Source: Halodurantibacterium daqingensis
GTDB lineage: Bacteria > Pseudomonadota > Alphaproteobacteria > Rhodobacterales > Rhodobacteraceae
DNA length: 64,000 nt
Direction: 5' to 3'
Assembly: GCF_042666235.1 (NCBI RefSeq)
Contig: NZ_JBHTFQ010000006.1
Span: 1-64,000 of the forward strand
Below the pieces are notes generated by a model. It searched no databases, was not told the DNA's origin, and was given only the letters and a program-made list of their open reading frames with translations. Positions 40,258 to 48,424 of this stretch are shown here, in pieces. The number at the start of each line of letters is the position of its first letter. Positions within the stretch are counted from its first letter, which is position 1. The position numbers were made by a program, and so were the translations under genes.

Positions 40258-41289
40258 ATGAATTCAGGCCTTGTGCGCGCGATTCTGGCGGGCATTCCCC
40301 TGCCGGTGCTGCTGATCGGAGAGGATGCGCGGATCGTGTCGGCCAATGCCGGTGCCGAAGCCTTGTTCGGCAGCGCCATCGTCGATCGCCATCATGTCAT
40401 CGTGTTGCGCCAGCCCGCGCTTCTGGACTGTATCGAAGGCACCTTTCGCCACCGGCAGCCCTCGACGGCGCGGTATGTCGTGGTGGGCCCGTCCCGCGAA
40501 ACCACCTACCGCGTTCAGGCCTCGCCCCTGGAAGGGGGCGGCGTGCTGGTGGTCTTCGAGGATATCACCGACATGGAAACCGCCGGCCAGATGCGGCGCG
40601 ACTTCGTGGCCAATGTCAGCCATGAACTGCGCACGCCGTTGACGGCGTTGATCGGCTTCATCGAAACGCTCAAGGGCGCGGCACGCGACGATGCGGCCGC
40701 ACGTGCCCGGTTTCTGGACATCATGGAGCGTGAGGCGATGCGGATGAACCGGCTGGTGGCCGACCTGCTGTCGCTGAGCCGCGTCGAGGCCGCCGAGCGC
40801 GTCCGCCCGACCGAGACGGTCGATGTCACGGCCCTCGTGAAGGCCGCCATCGCCGCGCTGCGCCCGATTGCCGCCGATCAGGGGGCGACGCTCGAGTTCC
40901 GGGGCGAGGACACGCCGATCGAGATCCTGGCCGATCCCGACCAGATCACGCAGGTCATGCACAATCTGATCGAGAATGCGCTGAAATACGGCGCCCCGGG
41001 CGAGAAGGTCACGATCGCCATCACCCGCGAGGCGCGCGACGTTTCGCTGCGCGGGCCGGCGGTGCGCATCGATGTGATCGACCGGGGCGACGGCATCGAT
41101 CCGATTCACATTCCACGCCTGACCGAACGATTCTACCGAATCGATGACCACCGGTCGCGCGAGAAGGGTGGAACCGGGCTCGGGCTGGCGATCGTCAAGC
41201 ATATCGTCAACCGCCACCGCGGCCGCTTCCGGATCGAAAGCGAACGTGGGGTGGGCAGCCGGTTCAGCATCAGCCTGCCGGAAAGGTGA
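40258..41289 (+). CDS. phoR: Phosphate regulon sensor histidine kinase PhoR
   Basis: A 343-aa kinase. ATG 40258 follows GGAGG by six bases. It has a PAS domain at residues 10-105 (GIPLPVLLIGEDARIVSANA), HisKA with FVANVSHELRTPLTAL (phospho-His near 125), and a HATPase domain with N-box HNLIENALKYG, G1 DRGDGIDP and G2 GGTGLGLAIVKHI. No membrane helix is present, unlike many PhoR proteins, so signal input must come through the PAS domain or the Pst/PhoU complex. It leads the pst-pho gene block; its partner PhoB is the last gene. Confidence 0.9.
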   Translation: MNSGLVRAILAGIPLPVLLIGEDARIVSANAGAEALFGSAIVDRHHVIVLRQPALLDCIEGTFRHRQPSTARYVVVGPSRETTYRVQASPLEGGGVLVVFEDITDMETAGQMRRDFVANVSHELRTPLTALIGFIETLKGAARDDAAARARFLDIMEREAMRMNRLVADLLSLSRVEAAERVRPTETVDVTALVKAAIAALRPIAADQGATLEFRGEDTPIEILADPDQITQVMHNLIENALKYGAPGEKVTIAITREARDVSLRGPAVRIDVIDRGDGIDPIHIPRLTERFYRIDDHRSREKGGTGLGLAIVKHIVNRHRGRFRIESERGVGSRFSISLPER

Positions 41290-41378
41290 TCGTTTCCAAC
41301 AGGATGTCGGCGTTCAAGTCACAGCACATCTCACTGGCAGATCGCTTTGTGGCAGTTTTTTGCAGCGAGGCCACCGCT

Positions 41379-41411
41379 TGTCATGAAAGCGTTACAAAGG
41401 CGTCACATAAG
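41379..41411 (+). promoter_or_regulatory. Pho box (PhoB-binding site) upstream of pstS
   Basis: Three 11-bp repeats in register: TGTCATGAAAG, CGTTACAAAGG, CGTCACATAAG. This matches the direct-repeat architecture of Pho boxes (TGTCA plus AT-rich spacer). It lies about 70 bases before the pstS start, so phosphate starvation should activate pstSCAB-phoU-phoB through PhoB. Confidence 0.8.
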
Positions 41412-41483
41412 CGCCGCAGAAGAACGCTAGACCGGCGCCGAGGTCGCCTGCCGGGCGGCCGCGGAACCAACCAGGAGCTTTCC

Positions 41484-42518
41484 ATGTCCATGCTTAAACT
41501 GACCGTATCGGCCCTGACGATCGCTGCGGCCTCGGCCACCGCCGCTGCCGCCCGCGACCAGATCCGCATCGTCGGTTCATCGACCGTTTTCCCCTATACC
41601 CAGGCTGTTGCCGAGGAATTCTCGAACCAGACCGGCGCGCCGTCGCCGATCGTGGAATCGACCGGCACGGGCGGCGGCATGCAGATCTTCTGTGCCGGGA
41701 TCGGCGAACAGCATCCCGACATCACCGGCGCTTCGCGCGCGATGAAGGCCTCCGAGTTCGAACTGTGCCAGCAGAACGGCGTGACCGATATCTCGGAAGC
41801 GATGATCGGCTATGACGGCCTGTCGCTGGCCGTGTCCAATGCCAATGACTTTGCCTGGGATCTGACGCTGGAAGAAATCTTCCTTGCCCTGGCCGCCGAA
41901 GTACCTGTGGATGGCGAATGGGTCGCGAACCCCTATCGCCAGTGGTCGGAAATCAACGAGAACCTGCCGGCGACCGAGATCCTCGTGATGGGCCCGCCGC
42001 CCACCTCGGGCACCCGCGACGCCTTTGTGGAACTGGCGATGCACGCCGGCTGCAAGACGCTGGACTACGTGGAGCAGGGCGGTTTCGACAGCGCCTGGAT
42101 CAACGAGAACTGCTCGCGCATGCGGACCGACGGCCCCTTCGTCGAGGCGGGCGAGAACGACAACCTGATCGTGCAGCGCCTGCAGGCCGATCCGAATGCC
42201 ATGGGCATCTTCGGCTATTCGTTCCTGTATGAAAACCTCGACACGCTGAAGGGCGTCAACATCGGCGGTGTCGAACCCGACCTCGACACGATCGCGGACT
42301 TTTCCTACCCGATCGCACGCCCGCTCTATTTCTACGTCAAGAATGCGCACCGCGGCGTGATCCCGAACCTGCAGGAATTCGTCGAGGAATACATGTCGGA
42401 CGAAGCCCTGGCCGCTGGCGGCTATCTGTCCGAGCGCGGCCTTGTCGCCCTGAGCGACGAGGATCGCGCAGCGCTTCAGGACGCGGTCCTGTCGGGCGCA
42501 TCGTTCCAGCCGGAATAA
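41484..42518 (+). CDS. pstS: Phosphate-binding protein PstS
   Basis: A 344-aa periplasmic binding protein. Start at ATG 41484 behind AGGAG; the signal peptide (SMLKLTVSALTIAAASATAA) is cut near AAA-RD. The mature start DQIRIVGSSTVFPYTQAVAE and the phosphate-contacting segments VESTGTGGGMQIFC, DITGASRAM and GPPPTSGTRDAFVELA are typical. It delivers phosphate to PstCA. A strong hairpin follows the gene. Confidence 0.95.
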   Translation: MSMLKLTVSALTIAAASATAAAARDQIRIVGSSTVFPYTQAVAEEFSNQTGAPSPIVESTGTGGGMQIFCAGIGEQHPDITGASRAMKASEFELCQQNGVTDISEAMIGYDGLSLAVSNANDFAWDLTLEEIFLALAAEVPVDGEWVANPYRQWSEINENLPATEILVMGPPPTSGTRDAFVELAMHAGCKTLDYVEQGGFDSAWINENCSRMRTDGPFVEAGENDNLIVQRLQADPNAMGIFGYSFLYENLDTLKGVNIGGVEPDLDTIADFSYPIARPLYFYVKNAHRGVIPNLQEFVEEYMSDEALAAGGYLSERGLVALSDEDRAALQDAVLSGASFQPE

Positions 42519-42529
42519 TCCACCCCATC

Positions 42530-42565
42530 GCGCCGTCCGGTTCCGTGCCGGGCGGCGCATTTTTT
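42530..42565 (+). terminator. Intrinsic terminator/attenuator between pstS and pstC
   Basis: GCGCCGTCCGG and CCGGGCGGCGC pair (one mismatch) around a 7-base loop and are followed by A and six T residues. Read-through would supply the membrane genes at a lower level than PstS. Confidence 0.8.
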
Positions 42566-42578
42566 CCACGGACCCTCG

Positions 42579-43946
42579 ATGACCTATTTCGCCTTTCTTC
42601 TTCTGTTCGCGGCGGCGCTGTTCGGCTATGCGCTGAACCTGCGGGCCGCGCGGCACATCCGTGACGGCGGCCAGCGCCTTCATTCGCTGGGCGGCTTCCA
42701 CGGCGGCTATGCCTTTCTCCTGGTCCTGGTTCCGTGTTTCATCCTGCTGGTGCTGTGGATCGCGTTGCAGAACGGGGTGGTGGACCGCCTCGTGATGGCG
42801 GGCCTCCCCGAGGGTGCGCTTGCCGGCACCAACCCGGCGCTGATCCTGTCCGAGATCCGGTCGCTGGCCGGGGGCAGGGTGTTCGGCACGCCCGAGCCCT
42901 GGAAGATCGAGGCGGCCGAACGCATGACGACCCTGCGCGCCCAGGCCACGAACCTGATGTTCGTCGTGGTCACCGCACTGGCGCTTGCGCTCCTGGTCCT
43001 GTCGCGGCGCAGCGTTTCGGCCGATTTCCGCGCGCGGCAGGGGGTCGAGCGGATCGTGCTGGGCCTGATGATCTTCTGCTCGGTCGTCGCGGTCTTCACC
43101 ACGATCGGCATCATCCTTGCGCTGGTGTTCGAGACCTGGCGCTTTTTCCAGATGGTTCCCGTGACCGAGTTCCTGTTCGGCACCCGGTGGGAGCCGCAGA
43201 TCCCGATCCGTGCCGACCAGATCGCCGCCGAAGGGGCCTTTGGCTGGATCCCGGTGCTGCTGGGAACGCTGGTCATCACCTTTGTCGCATTGTTCATCGC
43301 CGTTCCCATCGGGCTGATGTCGGCCATCTATCTGAATGAATTCGCCTCGCGCCGGTTTCGCAAGATCGCCAAGCCGGTGCTCGAGATCCTGGCCGGGGTT
43401 CCCACGGTCGTTTACGGCTTCTTCGCCATTCTGGTGGTCGCGCCCGCGATCCGCAGCCTCGGCGCCCAGCTGGGCCTGCCCATCGCGCCCAACACGGCAC
43501 TGGCGGCCGGGAGCGTCATGGGCATCATGCTGATCCCGTTCATTTCCTCCTTCGCGGATGACGCGCTTTCGGCCGTGCCGCGCAGCCTGCGCGACGGCGC
43601 GCTGGCACTGGGCGCGACGCGGGCGGAAACGGTGCTGAACGTGCTCTTTCCCGCAGCCATTCCCGGCATTGTCGGCGGCGTGCTTCTGGCCGTCAGCCGC
43701 GCCATCGGCGAAACGATGATCGTGGTGATGGCCGCGGGCCTCATGGCCCGCATGACGATCAACCCGCTGGACAGCGTGACCACGATCACCGTTCAGATCG
43801 TGACGCTTCTGATCGGCGACACCTCGTTCGACAGCCCCAAGACGCTTGCGGCCTTTGCCCTTGGCTTCATGCTGTTCATCGTGACGCTGTGCATCAACGT
43901 GGCGGCGCTGCGCATCGTGCGCAAATACCGCGAACTTTATGACTGA
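42579..43946 (+). CDS. pstC: Phosphate ABC transporter permease PstC
   Basis: A 455-aa permease, longer than the approximately 320-aa Escherichia coli form because of an N-terminal extension with extra helices (FAFLLLFAAALFGYALNL and GGYAFLLVLVPCFILLVLWI) common in alphaproteobacteria. The core transmembrane domain (IPVLLGTLVITFVALFIAVP) carries the coupling motif DDALSAVPRSLRDGALALGA followed by TRAETVLNVLFPAAIPG. It forms the channel with PstA; the end overlaps the region of the pstA start. Confidence 0.93.
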   Translation: MTYFAFLLLFAAALFGYALNLRAARHIRDGGQRLHSLGGFHGGYAFLLVLVPCFILLVLWIALQNGVVDRLVMAGLPEGALAGTNPALILSEIRSLAGGRVFGTPEPWKIEAAERMTTLRAQATNLMFVVVTALALALLVLSRRSVSADFRARQGVERIVLGLMIFCSVVAVFTTIGIILALVFETWRFFQMVPVTEFLFGTRWEPQIPIRADQIAAEGAFGWIPVLLGTLVITFVALFIAVPIGLMSAIYLNEFASRRFRKIAKPVLEILAGVPTVVYGFFAILVVAPAIRSLGAQLGLPIAPNTALAAGSVMGIMLIPFISSFADDALSAVPRSLRDGALALGATRAETVLNVLFPAAIPGIVGGVLLAVSRAIGETMIVVMAAGLMARMTINPLDSVTTITVQIVTLLIGDTSFDSPKTLAAFALGFMLFIVTLCINVAALRIVRKYRELYD

Positions 43947-43956
43947 GGGCCGAGAC

Positions 43957-45237
43957 ATGGCTGACCACACCGCCCACCGCGTCGATTGGACCGACCCTGC
44001 GTTGCAGGCCCGCCTGCGCAAGCGCAACCGCAAGCAGCGATGGCTGCGCGGCCTTGGCCTGACGGCGATCGGGCTGGCCTTCCTTGTGCTGTTCATCCTG
44101 ATCGCCACGCTGGTTTCCAGCGGGTTCCGGGCTTTCACCCAGACCCATGTAACCATTTCAGTGCATTACGACCCCGAACTGATGAACGAGGCCGATCCGG
44201 GGCGCGGCAACTTCCGGGCGCTGATGCCGCAGGTAATGGCGCAGTATTTCCCCGAGGCCAGTGATGCAGAACTGCGCAACCTCACCGCCATCCTGTCCAA
44301 TGGTGCGCAATTCATGGTGCGCGACCGGGTGGTTGCCAATCCGGCGCTGATCGGCCAGACGGTCAGCCTGCGGGTGCCGGTGTCGGACCCCTATGACCAG
44401 TTGCACAAGGGTCTGATCGACCGCGAAACGCCCGAGCGGATCCGCAGGCTCAACGACGCGCAGATCGCGGCCTTCGACCGGCTGGACCAGGCGGGCATGA
44501 TCTCGGCGCCGCTGAACTGGGCGCTTCTGCTCAACGCGGATTCGCGCTTTCCGGAACTTGCCGGGCTGCGGGGCGCGCTGATCGGATCGTTCTACGCGCT
44601 GATGGTGTGCTTCCTGCTGTCCTTCCCGATCGGGATCGGCGCCGCGATCTATCTTGAGGAATTCGCACCCAGAAACCGGATCAGCGACCTGATCGAGGTC
44701 AATATCAACAACCTTGCGGCGGTGCCCTCGGTGGTGTTCGGGCTTCTGGCGCTGGCGGTCTTTCTGGGCTGGTTCGGCATGCCGCGCTCGGCGCCCTTCG
44801 TCGGGGGCATGACGCTGGCCCTGATGACCCTGCCCACGATCATCATCGCCACGCGCGCCGCGCTCAAGGCCGTGCCCCCCTCGATCCGCGAGGCGGCGCT
44901 GGGGGTAGGGGCCTCGAAACAGCAGGTGGTATTCCAGCATGTGCTGCCGCTGGCAATGCCGGGGATCCTGACCGGCACGATCATCGGCCTTGCGCAGGCC
45001 TTGGGCGAAACCGCACCGTTGCTGCTGATCGGCATGAACGCCTTCATCACGGCCGCGCCCGGCAGCCCGTTCGAGCCGTCAACCGCGCTGCCCACCCAGA
45101 TCTTCATCTGGGCCGACAGCCCCGAGCGCGGATTCGTTTCCCGCACCTCGGCGGCGATCCTCGTGCTGCTGACCTTCCTGGTGGCGATGAACGCCCTGGC
45201 GATTTTCCTGCGCAGCAAATTTGAACGCCGCTGGTAA
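43957..45237 (+). CDS. pstA: Phosphate ABC transporter permease PstA
   Basis: A 426-aa permease with the alphaproteobacterial DUF3333-like N-terminal domain (residues 1-200, including TQTHVTISVHYDPELMNEAD). The permease core carries SIREAALGVGASKQQVVFQH as coupling loop and MPGILTGTIIGLAQALGETA. ATG 43957 has GAGGG seven bases upstream; an ATG at 43939 overlaps pstC and lacks a site. Partner of PstC. Confidence 0.93.
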   Translation: MADHTAHRVDWTDPALQARLRKRNRKQRWLRGLGLTAIGLAFLVLFILIATLVSSGFRAFTQTHVTISVHYDPELMNEADPGRGNFRALMPQVMAQYFPEASDAELRNLTAILSNGAQFMVRDRVVANPALIGQTVSLRVPVSDPYDQLHKGLIDRETPERIRRLNDAQIAAFDRLDQAGMISAPLNWALLLNADSRFPELAGLRGALIGSFYALMVCFLLSFPIGIGAAIYLEEFAPRNRISDLIEVNINNLAAVPSVVFGLLALAVFLGWFGMPRSAPFVGGMTLALMTLPTIIIATRAALKAVPPSIREAALGVGASKQQVVFQHVLPLAMPGILTGTIIGLAQALGETAPLLLIGMNAFITAAPGSPFEPSTALPTQIFIWADSPERGFVSRTSAAILVLLTFLVAMNALAIFLRSKFERRW

Positions 45238-45250
45238 GATGGAGCGCGCG

Positions 45251-46048
45251 ATGAACGACATGAGAATTCTGGAGAGACAGGTGGAGAACAACGAGATCAA
45301 GATCTCGGCCCGCGACGTGCAGGTCTATTACGGTGCCACCCATGCGATCAAGGATGTCGCCATCGACATCCGCGACAAGATGGTGACGGCCTTCATCGGG
45401 CCTTCGGGTTGTGGCAAGTCCACCTTCCTGCGCACGCTGAACCGGATGAACGACACGATCGACATCGCCCGCGTCGAGGGCCGGATCGAACTGGACGGGC
45501 AGGACATCTACGACCCGAAGGTCGATCCGGTGCAGCTGCGCGCCCGGGTGGGCATGGTGTTCCAGAAGCCGAACCCGTTCCCGAAATCGATCTATGACAA
45601 TGTGGCCTATGGGCCGCGGATCCACGGTCTTGCCCGCAACAAGGCCGAGCTGGACGAGATCGTCGAAAGCAGCCTGCGCCGCGCCGCGCTTTGGAACGAG
45701 GCGAAGGACCGGCTGTTGCAGCCCGGAACCGGTCTTTCGGGCGGGCAGCAGCAGCGGTTGTGCATCGCGCGCGCCATCGCCACGCGCCCCGAGGTGCTGC
45801 TGATGGACGAACCCTGTTCGGCGCTTGATCCGATCGCCACCGCCCAGGTCGAAGAACTGATCGACGATCTGCGCAGCCAGTTCTCGGTGGTGATCGTCAC
45901 CCATTCGATGCAGCAGGCCGCCCGGGTGAGCCAGCGCACCGCCTTCTTCCATCTGGGCAATCTGGTCGAATATGGCGAGACCGGCCAGATCTTCACCAAT
46001 CCCCGCGACCCGCGCACCGAAAGCTACATTTCGGGCCGGATCGGCTGA
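45251..46048 (+). CDS. pstB: Phosphate ABC transporter ATP-binding protein PstB
   Basis: A 265-aa ABC ATPase. Walker A is GPSGCGKSTFLRTLNRMND, the Q-loop is GMVFQKPNPFPKSIYDNVAY, the signature is GLSGGQQQRLCIARAIA, Walker B is VLLMDEPCSALDPIAT, and the H-loop is VIVTHSMQQAARVS. The PstB-type C-terminus ETGQIFTNPRDPRTESYISG is present. GGAG precedes ATG 45251; an in-frame ATG at 45239 is possible. Confidence 0.96.
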   Translation: MNDMRILERQVENNEIKISARDVQVYYGATHAIKDVAIDIRDKMVTAFIGPSGCGKSTFLRTLNRMNDTIDIARVEGRIELDGQDIYDPKVDPVQLRARVGMVFQKPNPFPKSIYDNVAYGPRIHGLARNKAELDEIVESSLRRAALWNEAKDRLLQPGTGLSGGQQQRLCIARAIATRPEVLLMDEPCSALDPIATAQVEELIDDLRSQFSVVIVTHSMQQAARVSQRTAFFHLGNLVEYGETGQIFTNPRDPRTESYISGRIG

Positions 46049-46059
46049 AAGGAGCCCCA

Positions 46060-46779
46060 ATGGCCACCGACAAGCACATCCTGTCCGCCTTCGACCGCGA
46101 TCTTGAGGCGGTTCAGGCCATGATCATGAAGATGGGCGGCCTGGTCGAGACCGCGATCCTCGACGCGAGCCAGGCCCTTGAAGCCCGCGACGATGAACTG
46201 GCCGCCCTGGTGCGGGCCAATGACCGCGCCGTCGATGCGCTGGAACAGCAGGTGAACGAGGAAGTCGCGCGCATCATCGCGCTGCGCGCGCCCAACACCA
46301 CCGACCTGCGCACCGTCCTTACGGTGATGAAGATCGCCGGAAACCTCGAACGGATCGGCGACTATGCCAAGAACATGGGCAAGCGCACCACCGCCCTGGG
46401 GCAGATGCCGCAGGTGGCGGGGGCAGGGGGCAGCATCCGTCGCATGGCCAAGGCGGTTGAACTGATGCTCAAGGACGCGCTCGATGCCTATATCCAGCGC
46501 GATCCCGAACTGGCCATGGATGTCCGCAGCCGCGATCAGGAGGTGGACCAGATGTACAACGCGCTGTTCCGCGAATTCCTGACCCATATGATGGAAGATC
46601 CGCGCAACATCACCGCCTGCATGCATCTGCATTTCATCGCCAAGAACATCGAGCGCATGGGCGACCACATCACCTCGATCGCCGAGCAGGTCGTCTATCT
46701 CGTCACCGGTCAGATGCCCGATGATGCGCGCCCGAAGGGCGATCAGACATCCTTTGCCGCCCACCATGAGGTGCCGTGA
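46060..46779 (+). CDS. phoU: Phosphate transport regulator PhoU
   Basis: A 239-aa all-helical protein made of two three-helix repeats. The repeats are marked by the metal-binding ExxxD-type segments LERIGDYAKNMGKRTTAL and NIERMGDHITSIAEQVVYLV. PhoU links Pst transport to PhoR signalling, keeping the kinase quiet when phosphate is plentiful. It starts 11 bases after pstB, and its stop overlaps the phoB start. Confidence 0.95.
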   Translation: MATDKHILSAFDRDLEAVQAMIMKMGGLVETAILDASQALEARDDELAALVRANDRAVDALEQQVNEEVARIIALRAPNTTDLRTVLTVMKIAGNLERIGDYAKNMGKRTTALGQMPQVAGAGGSIRRMAKAVELMLKDALDAYIQRDPELAMDVRSRDQEVDQMYNALFREFLTHMMEDPRNITACMHLHFIAKNIERMGDHITSIAEQVVYLVTGQMPDDARPKGDQTSFAAHHEVP

Positions 46780-47471
46780 TGGCTGCAAGCGAACTCCCCA
46801 CCGTGCTTGTCGTCGATGACGAACCGGCGCAACGCGCGATCCTGACCTATAACCTCGAGGCCGAAGGGTTCCGCGCCATCAGCGCCGGCGACGGCGAAGA
46901 GGCGCTGCTGGCCGTAAGCGAGCAGGGGCCCGACATCATCCTGTTGGACTGGATGCTGCCGCGCCTCTCGGGGATCGAGGTCTGCCGTCAGCTCAAATCG
47001 CGCATCGCCACCCGCAACATTCCCGTCATCATGGTCTCGGCCCGCACCGAGGAAGAAGACCGGATCCGCGGCCTTGAAACCGGTGCCGACGACTATGTCA
47101 TCAAGCCCTATTCGATGTCGGAACTGATGGCGCGGCTGCGCGCCAATCTGCGCCGGGCGCGGCCGTCCTCGGCCGGGCAGACGCTTCAGTTCGAGGATAT
47201 CACCCTGGACGGCGAAACCCACAAGGTGCACCGCAACGGCAAGCTGCTGAAACTGGGGCCGACCGAGTTCCGGTTGCTGTCGACCTTCATGGAGAAACCC
47301 GGCCGCGTCTGGAGCCGCGAGCAGCTTCTCGACCGCGTCTGGGGCCGCGACATCTATGTCGATACGCGCACGGTCGATGTCCATATCGGGCGGCTGCGCA
47401 AGGCCCTGATGGAACATGGCGGCAGCGACCCGGTGCGCACGGTGCGCGGCGCGGGCTACGCGCTGGGCTGA
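46779..47471 (+). CDS. phoB: Phosphate regulon response regulator PhoB
   Basis: A 230-aa OmpR-class regulator. The receiver domain has TVLVVDDEPAQRAILTYNLE, the phosphoacceptor Asp in IILLDWMLPRLSG, the Lys in DDYVIKPYSMSELMARLRAN. The winged-helix output domain runs from about residue 130 (HKVHRNGKLLKLGPTEFRLL, ...DVHIGRLRKALMEHGGSDPV). It should bind the Pho box at 41379. It is the last gene of the block; the kinase gene is the first. Confidence 0.95.
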   Translation: MAASELPTVLVVDDEPAQRAILTYNLEAEGFRAISAGDGEEALLAVSEQGPDIILLDWMLPRLSGIEVCRQLKSRIATRNIPVIMVSARTEEEDRIRGLETGADDYVIKPYSMSELMARLRANLRRARPSSAGQTLQFEDITLDGETHKVHRNGKLLKLGPTEFRLLSTFMEKPGRVWSREQLLDRVWGRDIYVDTRTVDVHIGRLRKALMEHGGSDPVRTVRGAGYALG

Positions 47472-47681
47472 CGCCAGGGCCGCACCCCGGAGCATCGCCA
47501 CGATCCGCGGCGGTTCCGGGCGGCCAGACCCGCATCAGGGCGATCGGCTCAGAAGCAGACACTCCGGCTTCGCACGCGGAACGTCTTTCCGGACGCGGCG
47601 AGAGCGCCGGACGTCAGGGAACCTTCGCACGCGACTTCAGGCGGCCGTGACGGGGGCAGGATGCCTGACCTCCGATCCTGA

Positions 47682-48110
47682 TTAGGGATGCTTGCGCAGC
47701 GGGTCGCGCCGGAACAGCTCGCTGCGGCGTCTGTCCTCGGAATAGATGCGTCGATAGATCGTCTCCCGACAAACCCGATGAGGAGCATTCTGGTAACGCA
47801 TCTGGTCGGCGTTCTGCTCGGGGTCCGGCCGGACCTCGGACGGTGCTCTGCCTGGTCCGCAGAACACGGGATCACGCAGCAGCTTGCGCTGCCGTCTCCG
47901 TCGTCCATCCGCGTGGCTCGGCGCCACCACACAGCACCAGCTTCCTGGCTTCGGGATCGCGCCGTCATGGAAATGGTTTGGCCGCAGTTCGCAAGAAATC
48001 GACGTGCGATGCCGGCCAAGCCTGTGCGCCATCTCGTCAGCGCCGAGCTTCATCTGCCGCCCGGGCGCGATCCTGCGACGCCCGGAAAGGAAAGGTGAGA
48101 GAACCGAACC
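47682..48110 (-). pseudogene. IS30-family transposase remnant
   Basis: A leftward fragment that matches the N-terminal third of IS30-type transposases: GRRRIAPGRQMKLGADEMAH, RLGRHRTSISCELRPNHF, ADGRRRRQRKLLRDP, MRYQNAPHRVCRETIYRRIY, SEDRRRSELFRRDP. It stops at 47682 before the DDE catalytic domain, and its 5' part has no start with a ribosome site. No terminal inverted repeats are evident, so this is a decayed insertion. It lies in the 950-base gap between phoB and the flagellar cluster; the rest of that gap (47472-47681 and 48111-48376) shows nothing recognisable. Confidence 0.8.
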
Positions 48111-48376
48111 TTCAGTCCATGATCCTTTCTTGGCTCATGCCATTGTCGAGCACGGAAAGCCGCATTTCAGCAGAGCGCGCCCCGGAAGCAGCTCCAAGGC
48201 TAATAATTGGTATTATGTTTTATTTTAGTGCATCACCTCTCGGAAGTAAACGACAATCCCGTAAGGATATGTCAAGCTTACGTCGCCTCCGCAGCCCGAG
48301 CGTCCGATGCCGGAAATCCGACGCGCCGCGCGTTCCCGACAGCCGAGGGACAACAAAATGCCGGTGCCTGATCCAC

Positions 48377-48392
48377 TTGGCACGGTTCCTGC
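48377..48392 (+). promoter_or_regulatory. Sigma-54 promoter upstream of the flagellar activator gene
   Basis: TTGGCACG, four bases, CTGC gives the GG-N10-GC spacing of RpoN promoters. It lies 33 bases before the start of the FleT-like gene and is on the same strand. Confidence 0.75.
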
Positions 48393-48424
48393 CTTTCTGG
48401 TCATACGTCGGAAAGGAGTTCACG

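Noticed and set aside
41577..44156. An 859-codon open frame on the minus strand across pstS, pstC and the start of pstA
   Set aside because: It is antisense to three well-conserved genes, has a low-complexity His/Arg/Gln/Asp-rich composition typical of high-GC shadows, and no domain or ribosome site.
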